From NCBI RefSeq assembly GCF_026712185.1, contig NZ_JAPPUX010000003.1, forward strand, positions 434,001 through 498,000: 64,000 bases of DNA, read 5' to 3'. The position numbers were made by a program, and so were the translations under genes. Source of the stretch: Nocardioides pini. Its GTDB lineage: Bacteria; Actinomycetota; Actinomycetes; Propionibacteriales; Nocardioidaceae. This document shows positions 7,845 through 15,380 of this stretch, piece after piece. The notes beneath the pieces were generated by a model. It was given only the letters and a program-made list of their open reading frames with translations. It was not told where the DNA came from and made no database searches. Numbering within the stretch: position 1 is the stretch's first letter; every line of letters begins with the position of its first letter.

Positions 7845-9602
7845 ATGCAACAGGGGGTGCTGGTCCTATCGCGCGGTCGCGCGCCGTCCAACGTGATTGA
7901 CGTGTGGGCGGCACTCAGCGAGATCGGCATCACGGACGCCGTCGTCGAGGAGCACGGCTCCCTGGTCACGGCTGCCTGGGGTGACCTGGGGACGGTGGTT
8001 GACGAGTGCCTGATGCTCAGTCGCGGCCCGCGGCGACGAGAGCGCGACGCTTCGCCCCGGGATATCGCCAGCCTCATCGCCCGCAGGGACACCACCGCAC
8101 TGGGCGAGCTGTTGCCCCCCTTCGCGGCCATGAGGACCGGACCGGGGCACGAGGAGGCAGCCGCCGTCACAGACGCGCTGGGCTTTCGTCACCTCTATCA
8201 CTCAGAGGGCAGGGCGGGGGCGGCTGTGAGCACGTCTGCCCGGCTCCTGGCCGTGCTGGGCGGGCACGGGGTTGACCGCGATTCGGTGTCACTGCAGAGC
8301 CTGGTCGGCTGGCAGGTCGGTCAGTGGACCCTGTTCGACGGGGTCACCAAGCTCGGCGCCGGCGCCCTTGCCCACCTGCAGGGTGGGCGGCTCACGATCC
8401 ACGGCGGGCACCGTCCGGACCCCGAACGTCTCTCGCTGGACGACGCGGTCGAGCGGGCGGCTCACGTGCTCCGTGCGAACCTCACCGCCTACCTCGCCGA
8501 CCATCCAGGCGCCACCCTCCAGCTCACGGGTGGCCAGGACTCCCGCATCCTGCTGAGCGCCATCCCGCCGGAACTCCGTCGCGGCCTCACGGCCGTGACG
8601 CTGGCCGTGCCCGGGAGCGAAGACGTGGGCCTCGCGGCGCAGATCTGCGCCAGGACGGGGACACGTCACCAGGTCGAGGCGCTGGACAGCCTCGAGGGCC
8701 TCGACCCGGGGGTTGCCTACGACCTGTGCGTAGCGTCGAGCGCACGACTCGAGGGCATGGCCGATCCGCTCGCACTTGCGGCGCTCACCGTGGCCGAGAG
8801 GCGCTTGGACCAAGGCCACCGGATCGCGGGGCTCGGCGGGGAGGTGGCCAGGGGCTTCTACTACCTGGGTCGTCCCCGGGACCCGTCGGTCACCCGAGCC
8901 CGGGTGGCGCGGCTGGCCGGCTGGCGCATGTTCGCCAACGAGTCCGTCGATCCCGCATCGGTCGATCCGACGCTTCGCGAGGGTGCGCGTGAGCGGGCCG
9001 TCGACCGCATCCACGGGTTGATGGCAGCGACCGGGAAGGACTGGCTCGACGCGACTGACGATTTCTACCTCTTGCAGCGGATGCAGAGGTGGGCAGGTGT
9101 CACTGACACGGCCATCTGCATGGACCGTTCCGTCGTCAACCCGATGCTCGATGACCGGTTCATCGCCATCGCGCAGGGGATGTCGCCTGACAGCAAGCGG
9201 AACTCGTTGTTCCTGGGTCGGCTCCAGATGGCATTGGACGAGGAGCTGGGGCGCATACCGCTGAACGGCCGCCCCCCGCCGGAAGCCTACGCCTATCCCA
9301 ACCTGTCCGACCGCCTGCGAGGAGCGCGGACGCTTGCGCAGAAGGCGTCGAGCAAGGCCCGACAGCGGCTCTCGCGGTCGACCCGTCCACCGGCGGGAGG
9401 GGCGGTACTGGCCGGCAAGGTCGTGCAGCACTGGCGGGCGAATCCGGAGGTGCTCGATGCGGCGCGGAACCAGCGAGTGCTCGACGATGCTTGGATTGAC
9501 CGCCTGGTCGCTGGCGAAGTTGACCCAGATCCCAGCACGGTGGCCTTCATCCTCAACGTCTCCTGTCTACCGAGCCCTCGCACGACTGCATCGCCGGACT
9601 GA
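7845..9602 (+). CDS. asparagine-synthase-like amidotransferase
   Basis: A 585-residue AsnB-family protein. The ATP-pyrophosphatase loop appears as LTGGQDSRILLSA near residue 228, with the synthase domain extending to about 430; the tail is basic and probably disordered. The N-terminal glutaminase half is degenerate: the protein starts MQQGVLVLS and lacks the Met-Cys nucleophile of true AsnB, so it may use ammonia or another amine, or act as an adenylating ligase. Exosortase-A loci also carry AsnB-like amidotransferases. ATG 7845 follows TACGAT by six bases, a leaderless arrangement. Its stop lies 24 bases from the convergent beta-propeller gene. Confidence 0.75.
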   Translation: MQQGVLVLSRGRAPSNVIDVWAALSEIGITDAVVEEHGSLVTAAWGDLGTVVDECLMLSRGPRRRERDASPRDIASLIARRDTTALGELLPPFAAMRTGPGHEEAAAVTDALGFRHLYHSEGRAGAAVSTSARLLAVLGGHGVDRDSVSLQSLVGWQVGQWTLFDGVTKLGAGALAHLQGGRLTIHGGHRPDPERLSLDDAVERAAHVLRANLTAYLADHPGATLQLTGGQDSRILLSAIPPELRRGLTAVTLAVPGSEDVGLAAQICARTGTRHQVEALDSLEGLDPGVAYDLCVASSARLEGMADPLALAALTVAERRLDQGHRIAGLGGEVARGFYYLGRPRDPSVTRARVARLAGWRMFANESVDPASVDPTLREGARERAVDRIHGLMAATGKDWLDATDDFYLLQRMQRWAGVTDTAICMDRSVVNPMLDDRFIAIAQGMSPDSKRNSLFLGRLQMALDEELGRIPLNGRPPPEAYAYPNLSDRLRGARTLAQKASSKARQRLSRSTRPPAGGAVLAGKVVQHWRANPEVLDAARNQRVLDDAWIDRLVAGEVDPDPSTVAFILNVSCLPSPRTTASPD

Positions 9603-9626
9603 GCGCACCTGCCGACCTCGTCTTTC

Positions 9627-10643
9627 CTAGCGCACGACGGTTGCCGACCAAGCCTGCTCGATCAGCAGCTGTGGGGTCGCGTCGGGCGTCGTGTCGACCG
9701 CCCAGGTGTCGGTGACGCCGGGCTCGTCGGCGCGGGGCATCCCGTAGATCAGGGTGTCGTCGTCGAGCCACTCCACCTGGTCGTCGAGGCCCCGCGGCCC
9801 GGACTCGAGGAGCGTGCGCTCATCCGTCGCGAGGTCCTGCACGGCGACCTGCCACACGACGCGACGCCCCGGGTCGACGTCGACCTTGAAGGCGACCCGG
9901 GTCCCGCCGGGCGAGAGCGACGGGCACTCGGCGTCCGGGGACACCGTGGTCAGCGTGCGGTCGTCGAGGTCCCCCTCGACGAGCCACGTCCGGCCGCCGG
10001 TCGCGACGGTGGCGTAGAACGTCTCGTCGTCGGCGAAGGTGACGCCCCACACGTTGCGGTCGACGGGGTCGACCTCGCGGCCGTCGATGACCAGCTGGAA
10101 CTTCTCCAGGTTGCCCCACCGCTCGCCCCCGCCGAACTCGTGCACCTCGGTGGCCGTGGAGAAGCCGGTCGACATGTAGGAGTGGCCGGCGACGAACACC
10201 GTCGTCGCCACGAGCGTCCCGTCCGGGCTCAGCCGGGTGCGGCTCGGGATGCCCGGGAGGTCGTTGGTCGCCACCTGCTTCCAGTCGGGGTCGAGCTCGA
10301 ATCCCTCGTACTTCGCGGCGACGCCCTCGTCGGTGACCAGGCACGAGGCGCCCTCGGGACGCGCCGCGACCCGGTCACAGGAGACACCGGTGAACGCTCG
10401 GGGGCCACCCGGGTCGTCCAGCGGCACCACGGCCACGATGCCGTACTGGTTGTCGATCCCGGTGTGGCGGAACACGATCCGCGGGCCGCCGGTCACCTCG
10501 GTGATGGGCGCCTGCTCGGCCTCGGGCTCGGCCGCCCGCTCGGCGGTCACCTCGCGCCGCTCGACGACGACGTAGGCGGTCGCCGCGACGGCGATCGCCA
10601 CCACGACCGCGGCGAAGGCCAGCACGCGGACCCGGGTGCTCAC
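9627..10643 (-). CDS. membrane-anchored TolB-like beta-propeller protein
   Basis: A 338-residue protein with one N-terminal membrane segment (VLAFAAVVVAIAVAATAYVVV) and a periplasm- or wall-facing domain built of repeated SPDG- and SPGGTRVAF-type strands typical of PD40/TolB propellers. It may be a signal anchor rather than a cleaved signal. GTG 10643 overlaps the stop of the MFS gene by four bases, so the two are translationally coupled. It is last in a four-gene operon running from the sugar transferase at 14311. Function unknown; a role in polysaccharide export or assembly is inferred from location only. Confidence 0.65.
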   Translation of the reverse strand: MSTRVRVLAFAAVVVAIAVAATAYVVVERREVTAERAAEPEAEQAPITEVTGGPRIVFRHTGIDNQYGIVAVVPLDDPGGPRAFTGVSCDRVAARPEGASCLVTDEGVAAKYEGFELDPDWKQVATNDLPGIPSRTRLSPDGTLVATTVFVAGHSYMSTGFSTATEVHEFGGGERWGNLEKFQLVIDGREVDPVDRNVWGVTFADDETFYATVATGGRTWLVEGDLDDRTLTTVSPDAECPSLSPGGTRVAFKVDVDPGRRVVWQVAVQDLATDERTLLESGPRGLDDQVEWLDDDTLIYGMPRADEPGVTDTWAVDTTPDATPQLLIEQAWSATVVR

Positions 10644-11911
10644 GAGGTGACCGCGGCGCCGTCGAGGCGCGTGATCCGGGTGGCAGCCGCGACGACCGCG
10701 AGCGCCAGCAGCGCGGCGACGGTCGCCATGGCCGCCGTCGGGCCGAGCAGCAGCCACAGCACGCCGAACCCCGCGGAGGCGAGCATCCGGGCGAGCGCCA
10801 CCACCGTCTGGGCGGCGGCGATGCCGCTGGACCGCGCCTGGACGGGGACGAGACGGCCCGCGACGGCGGCGATGACGCCGTCGGTGGCGGCGTAGAAGGC
10901 GCCCAGGAGGACCAGCGTGCCGACGGTGGCGGCAGTGGTCGAGGTCGGCAGGACGGCGCACAGGTAGGCGCCGACGAGGGCGAGGTGGCCCACGACCAGC
11001 GTCCGGGCCCGCCCGACGCGGTCGGCCAGGCGGCCGACCGGCACGGCCAGCAGCAGGTAGGCGACGTTGGTGCCGACGTAGAAGAGCGGGAACCAGGCCA
11101 CGTTGACGCCGCCGTGGTCGAGCAGCGCGAGGTAGATGAACCCGTCGCCGATCGTCAGCAGGCCGAGGACGCCCGCGACGGCGAGCAGCGGGCGCAGCCG
11201 CCTGTCGGTCAGGTCGCGCCACCGGAACGGCGGCGGCGTCGGTCCGCTCGCCTCGGCGCGGTCGCGTCGGGCGCGGACGTCGGGCCCGAGCAGGCCGAGG
11301 AGGGCCACCCCGGCGATCGCGAAGGCGAGGGAGACCACGAGCACCACGGAGTAGCCGCCGGGCACGAGCCACAGCAGGCCGAAGGCGATGAGGGGCCCGA
11401 GCGCCGCGCCGATGGTGTCGAGCATCCGGTGCACCCCGAAGGCACGGCCGAGGTGCTCGGTGGGGGTCGCGGTGCTGATCATGGCGTCGCGGGGCGCCGT
11501 GCGGATGCCCTTGCCGATCCGGTCGGCGGTGACGACGGCGGCGATCCCGGCGGCACCGGACGCGAACAGCAGGAACACGCGTGCGACCGCGGAGAGCCCG
11601 TAGCCGAGGAACGCGACCCACTTGGGGCGGTCCGAGGCGTCGGCCAGCCAGCCCCCGCCGAGGCGGACCAGCGCACTGACGCCCTGGTAGAGGCCGTCGA
11701 TGAGGCCGTACGCCACCGGCGTGAGGCCGACGACCGCGGTGAGGTAGAGCGGGAGGATCGCCGAGACCGACTCCGACGACACGTCGGTGAGCAGGGAGAC
11801 GATCCCGAGCGTGATGACGACCCGGCCCACGGGGGGCCGGGTCGAGGTCGCGCCGCGGGTGGTGGTGCCGGCTGCCGGCCGGTCGCGGACGGAGATGTAC
11901 ATCCCGCTCAC
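10640..11911 (-). CDS. MFS transporter
   Basis: A 423-residue integral membrane protein with about twelve hydrophobic helices. Family signs include the loop GGWLADASDRPKW after helix 2 and VGRLADRVGRARTL after helix 8 (variants of the G-x-x-x-D-R-x-G-R motif) and ADRIGKGIRTAPRDAMIS in the first half. GTG 11911 overlaps the lipoprotein stop; ATG 11902 is an alternative start. It lies between a lipoprotein and a beta-propeller gene with four-base overlaps on both sides, so the three products are likely made together. Substrate unknown; it could equally be a drug exporter. Confidence 0.82.
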   Translation of the reverse strand: MSGMYISVRDRPAAGTTTRGATSTRPPVGRVVITLGIVSLLTDVSSESVSAILPLYLTAVVGLTPVAYGLIDGLYQGVSALVRLGGGWLADASDRPKWVAFLGYGLSAVARVFLLFASGAAGIAAVVTADRIGKGIRTAPRDAMISTATPTEHLGRAFGVHRMLDTIGAALGPLIAFGLLWLVPGGYSVVLVVSLAFAIAGVALLGLLGPDVRARRDRAEASGPTPPPFRWRDLTDRRLRPLLAVAGVLGLLTIGDGFIYLALLDHGGVNVAWFPLFYVGTNVAYLLLAVPVGRLADRVGRARTLVVGHLALVGAYLCAVLPTSTTAATVGTLVLLGAFYAATDGVIAAVAGRLVPVQARSSGIAAAQTVVALARMLASAGFGVLWLLLGPTAAMATVAALLALAVVAAATRITRLDGAAVTS

Positions 11912-12672
11912 CCGTCCGCGGCGCGCAGCGAGGCGTGGACGGCGTAGCTCGTCCGGGAGCCCTGCGGGGTGACGGTCACCGTCACGACGCTGTCGCCGCG
12001 GCGGAACGCCGCCGCACGGGAGCCGGCGACGCTCGGCGGGGCCGCCGTCTCGTCCAGGCCGCGGCGGGCGAGACGGGTGCGGTAGGCGAGCAGGACCTGG
12101 TCCGCCGAGAGGGACGTCGTCGCCACCAGCCCGACCTGCAGCCGATCACCCGTCGGCGAGAGGCTGCTGCTCTGCACGCGTGCGGCCCGGGTCGGGCGGA
12201 GGGCGTCGGGGAACTGCCGCACCAGCCGGCCCTCCGCGCTGGCGCCCCGGGGGAGCGGCGTCGTGACGAGCGGCGCGGGGTTCGTCGGGGCGAGCAGCTC
12301 CGAGAGGCTGGACACGGGGGACTCCGGCGCCTCGGGCATCTCGAGCGCGGGCGCCGAGCCCGGCGCGGTCCCGTCGCCGTCGGAGCCGTCGGAGCCGTCG
12401 GTGGTGGAGTCGCTGGTCGCGTCATCGGGTCCGGCGGACTCGCTTCCTCCGGGCTGCGGTGCTCCCTTGCCGCCCGACGCCCCGTTCCGCGCTCGGTCCC
12501 GGCCCGAGCCGGGTCCGTCGGAGGGGTTCCCGGGCGACGGCGACTCGGTGGTGGCGGCGGAGGACGCGGCCGGGGTGGCTGCGTCCGGGGACGCCTCGTC
12601 GGCGCCGCAGCCGCCCAGGAGAAGGCTGGCCACGACGCCGATCACGGCGACCCGCACAGGACTGCTGTTCAT
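11908..12672 (-). CDS. low-complexity lipoprotein
   Basis: A 254-residue lipoprotein. The signal ends in a lipobox (LLLGGCG), with Cys near residue 22 as the lipidation site. Residues about 25-110 are a Ser/Pro/Gly/Asp-rich, probably wall-spanning linker; the C-terminal 130 residues are folded and unlike any family I recognise. ATG 12672 is chosen; an in-frame GTG at 12690 adds six residues. It follows the sugar transferase by 46 bases and overlaps the MFS gene, so it belongs to the polysaccharide operon. Confidence 0.68.
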   Translation of the reverse strand: MNSSPVRVAVIGVVASLLLGGCGADEASPDAATPAASSAATTESPSPGNPSDGPGSGRDRARNGASGGKGAPQPGGSESAGPDDATSDSTTDGSDGSDGDGTAPGSAPALEMPEAPESPVSSLSELLAPTNPAPLVTTPLPRGASAEGRLVRQFPDALRPTRAARVQSSSLSPTGDRLQVGLVATTSLSADQVLLAYRTRLARRGLDETAAPPSVAGSRAAAFRRGDSVVTVTVTPQGSRTSYAVHASLRAADG

Positions 12673-12718
12673 CTGATGCTCGACCCCCACGGTCGTTGAC
12701 GAGACGGTGCCCGCGCGC

Positions 12719-14311
12719 TCAGTATGCGCCGCGATGACCGAGCACCGCTCGCACCGTGCGGACGAGGATCGAGAGGTCGTGGCGCAGCGACCAGTTCTCG
12801 ACGTACTTCAGGTCGAGCCGCACCGACTCGGCCCAGGTCAGGTCCGAGCGGCCCGACACCTGCCAGAGGCCCGTCACGCCCGGCTTGACCACGAGCCGGC
12901 GTCGCGGGTCGATGTCGTAGGCGGCGACCTCGCACGGCAGGGCCGGACGGGGACCCACGAGGGACATGTCGCCGCGGACCACGTTCCACAGCTGGGGCAG
13001 CTCGTCGAGCGAGTAGCGGCGCAGCTTGCTGCCCAGCGGGGTGATCCGCGGGTCCTGGGCGATCTTGAACAGGACGCCGTCCTTCTCGTTGTCATCGGCC
13101 AGCGCGAGGCGCGCTTCCTCGGCGTCGACGCTCATCGAGCGCAGCTTGAGCATGGTGAAGGGGACGCCGTCGCGCCCGATCCGCTCCTGGCGGAAGAACG
13201 CTGGCCCCGGGGACTCCATCCGGATGGCCACGGCGAGGGCGGCGAGCACCGGGAGGGTGAGGACCAGCGCCCCGAGTGCGACGACCCGCTCGACCAGGTC
13301 CTTCACGAGCCTGCGCGGCCCGCGCAGCGTGGGCTTGCCGACGTGGAGCACGCCGAGCCCGGCGGTCGACATCACCCGGGTGCGCTGCGGCTCGACGTCC
13401 AGCAGGCCCGTGCCGAGGAAGAGCTCGGTGCCCAGGCCGGCCAGCGACCAGTGCAGCCTGCGCACCTCGGCGGGCGACAGCTTCGCGCCCGGCAGGACCA
13501 CCAGGGCGTCGGCACCGTGGTCGTGGGCAGCGGTCGAGGACGCCTGGAGGCCCACGTAGACCGGCACGTCGCCGTCGACCGGGGTCTTGGACGCGCGGCT
13601 GAGGCAGACGGCGACGACCTCGTGGGTGCCGCTCGCCCGCAGGTGTGCCACCGCCTCGCGGACGTCGCGGGACCGGCCGGCCAGCACGACGCGCGGCAGC
13701 GGACGGCGTACGCCGGCCACGAACGGCAGGCCGCTGGCGACGGTGAAGCCGGCGACGAGCGTGGCGAGGGCCAGCGGGTCCGCGTGCCAGAGCAGAGGGG
13801 AGACGGCCAGGGTGAGCACGGCCGTGCGGGCGCCGGCCCCGAGGACCACGGCGGCCCGGGCGGCCCGGGACTGGCCGAGCGCCTGACGGCGGTAGCGGCC
13901 GGAGACGGCGAGGATCGGCGGCCACGCGAGGGCCGTCGCGAGGGCGGCCGGCAGCTCGAGCCGGCCCTGGGACACGGACAGGACGGCGAGCCCGAGCGCG
14001 AGCACCAGGTCGAGGACGACCGTCGGCCACGTCGGCGCCGACCGGGTGGCCCTCCGCTGCGGGAGCTCGGGCACGGCCGGCGAGTCGACCGGCGGTTCGA
14101 CCGGCTCCGGGAGCGGAGCCGGCGCGGGTGCGGCGGGGCTGACGGGCGGCAGGGTGATGACCCCTCGCGGGCGGGGGATCTGCCTGTCGAGCAGGGCACC
14201 CTCCGCGGCGACGACGTCGACCACCATGTCGGCCACGTCGGTCACCGGGTCGGGCGCCGCGACGGGCACCACCCCGGACACCGTGTCGGTCACGACCTGC
14301 GTCATTCCCAT
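12719..14311 (-). CDS. polyprenyl-phosphate sugar phosphotransferase (initiating glycosyltransferase)
   Basis: A 530-residue protein of the WbaP/WcaJ class, which moves a sugar-1-phosphate from a nucleotide sugar to undecaprenyl phosphate and so starts a repeat unit. A Pro-rich N-terminus precedes membrane helices (about 95-195), a Rossmann-like middle part and a catalytic C-terminus with FFRQERIGRDG, FTMLKLRSM, RRYSLDELPQLWNVV, RGDMSLVGPRPALP and KPGVTGLWQVSGRS, all hallmark motifs. ATG 14311 has an AAGGGGG ribosome site. It heads the operon continuing with the lipoprotein, MFS and beta-propeller genes. The transferred sugar cannot be predicted. Confidence 0.93.
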   Translation of the reverse strand: MGMTQVVTDTVSGVVPVAAPDPVTDVADMVVDVVAAEGALLDRQIPRPRGVITLPPVSPAAPAPAPLPEPVEPPVDSPAVPELPQRRATRSAPTWPTVVLDLVLALGLAVLSVSQGRLELPAALATALAWPPILAVSGRYRRQALGQSRAARAAVVLGAGARTAVLTLAVSPLLWHADPLALATLVAGFTVASGLPFVAGVRRPLPRVVLAGRSRDVREAVAHLRASGTHEVVAVCLSRASKTPVDGDVPVYVGLQASSTAAHDHGADALVVLPGAKLSPAEVRRLHWSLAGLGTELFLGTGLLDVEPQRTRVMSTAGLGVLHVGKPTLRGPRRLVKDLVERVVALGALVLTLPVLAALAVAIRMESPGPAFFRQERIGRDGVPFTMLKLRSMSVDAEEARLALADDNEKDGVLFKIAQDPRITPLGSKLRRYSLDELPQLWNVVRGDMSLVGPRPALPCEVAAYDIDPRRRLVVKPGVTGLWQVSGRSDLTWAESVRLDLKYVENWSLRHDLSILVRTVRAVLGHRGAY

Positions 14312-14375
14312 CAACCCCCCTTCGAGGCACCGCCCAAGGCGCCCCGTTGCTGACCTTGCAGCGAGCCTAGGAACA

Positions 14376-14389
14376 CCCCTCCGGAGGGG
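14376..14389. repeat. 14-base perfect palindrome CCCCTCCGGAGGGG
   Basis: The palindrome sits 65 bases upstream of the sugar transferase start, where an operator or leader hairpin would be expected. Its CCCC...GGGG ends resemble the operator-like motifs at 1958 and 6161. Confidence 0.4.
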
Positions 14390-14393
14390 CATG

Positions 14394-14410
14394 CCGCAAA
14401 TGAGCGAAAG
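14394..14410. promoter_or_regulatory. CCGCAAATnnGnnAAAG motif, copy 1
   Basis: CCGCAAATGAGCGAAAG matches the motif at 17015-17031 at 13 of 17 positions. The two copies flank the kinase/response regulator operon, one upstream of the sugar transferase and one in the gap before the LuxR-type gene, which suggests a common regulator. Confidence 0.4.
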
Positions 14411-14491
14411 CCGTGCAGGCCCGGGAGATACCCATTCAGAGGGATGGGCAGTCCAGCCGCGGCGGACCTACCCTCGAAGAGGTGCACCAAG

Positions 14492-14599
14492 CACTGGTTC
14501 ACACTTCTCGGGCCAGCCCCGCACTGGCCGCCTCCAGGTGGCCGCTGGCGTGACGCGGAACCCCACGCTTCGTCACCCGGAACCCGATGTGAACCAGTG
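14492..14599. repeat. 12-base perfect inverted repeat, arms 84 bases apart
   Basis: CACTGGTTCACA at 14492-14503 is the exact reverse complement of TGTGAACCAGTG at 14588-14599. The spacing is too wide for a terminator; looped operators or a structured transcript are possible. Confidence 0.45.
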
Positions 14600-14676
14600 G
14601 GCGGCGGTCGAGGTCCCCCTCCTCGGCCGCCGCGTTCCACGTCCGCGCCGTGGCGCCTGATCGGTGCCTTCACCAC

Positions 14677-14705
14677 GGCGCCGAGCTGGTCTCGGCTCAG
14701 GCGCC
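14677..14705 (-). terminator. hairpin at the end of the response regulator gene
   Basis: GGCGCCGAGC pairs with GCTCaGGCGCC (one bulged base) around an eight-base loop. It overlaps the last codons and stop of the response regulator. No T-run follows, as is usual for GC-rich actinobacteria. Confidence 0.4.
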
Positions 14706-15380
14706 GACCTTCCAGCCGACCTGGTTGGCCATGCCGACGGCCGCGAGCTGCGAGGAGACCTCGAGCTTGCCGAGGATCGACTTCACCTGGGTGCGGACCG
14801 TCGCCTCCGACACCACGCTGTCCTGGGCGATCGCGCGCACGGTGCGCCCCTCGATGAGGGCGCCCAGCACCTGGCGCTCGCGCGGGGTGAGCAGGTCGAG
14901 CCGGCGGCGGACGTCGTCGTGGGCCTGCCGGTCGCGGGCCCACGCCTCGAGCAGCGACTCGAGCTCCTCGCGGGTGACCACCGGCAGCCCCTGGTGGAGC
15001 CGCCGCACGGTGGCGAGCGCCTGCTGCAGGGCGCCGGTCTTCGACAGCACCTTGCGCGCTCCGAGCCGCATGCACGCGCCCCAGCGACCGACGTCGTCCG
15101 ACGCCGTCAGGACCACGACGTTGGCGTTGGCCCGGGCCAGCGGCGCGACGAGGTTCATCCCGTCGCCGAACCGGCCGAGGTCGAGGTCGAGCAGCACCGT
15201 GCGGGGGTTGGCCCGCAGCGCGAGCGACCGCAGGGTGGCCATCGACCCGCCCTCGTCGGGCGGCTCCAGACGTCGTACGTCGTAGCCCTCCAGCGAGAGG
15301 GCGAGCTCGAGCGACTCCGCGAAGAGCACGTGGTCGTCGATGATCAGGACCCGGTGCTCAGCCCGTGACGCGCCAGGCAC
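14697..15380 (-). CDS. LuxR/NarL-type response regulator
   Basis: A 227-residue two-domain regulator. The receiver has the acidic pair D15/D16, a phosphoacceptor in VLLD near residue 65, T92 and K114; the C-terminus is a LuxR helix-turn-helix (LTPRERQVLGALIEGRTVRAIA, then VSEATVRTQVKSILGKL). It follows the kinase gene with a 23-base overlap, so the two form a two-component pair. GTG 15380 is the only start that keeps the first receiver strand. It probably controls the neighbouring polysaccharide genes, which is inference from position. Confidence 0.88.
   Translation of the reverse strand: MPGASRAEHRVLIIDDHVLFAESLELALSLEGYDVRRLEPPDEGGSMATLRSLALRANPRTVLLDLDLGRFGDGMNLVAPLARANANVVVLTASDDVGRWGACMRLGARKVLSKTGALQQALATVRRLHQGLPVVTREELESLLEAWARDRQAHDDVRRRLDLLTPRERQVLGALIEGRTVRAIAQDSVVSEATVRTQVKSILGKLEVSSQLAAVGMANQVGWKVGA

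Larger units (their letters stand above)
14312..14696. other. gene-free regulatory stretch between sugar transferase and response regulator
   Basis: No convincing reading frame is present in these 385 bases. They hold the promoter region of the sugar transferase, a 14-base perfect palindrome at 14376, a CCGCAAAT motif at 14394, a 12-base perfect inverted repeat with arms at 14492 and 14588, and a hairpin at 14677 that could end transcription of the response regulator. Confidence 0.6.
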
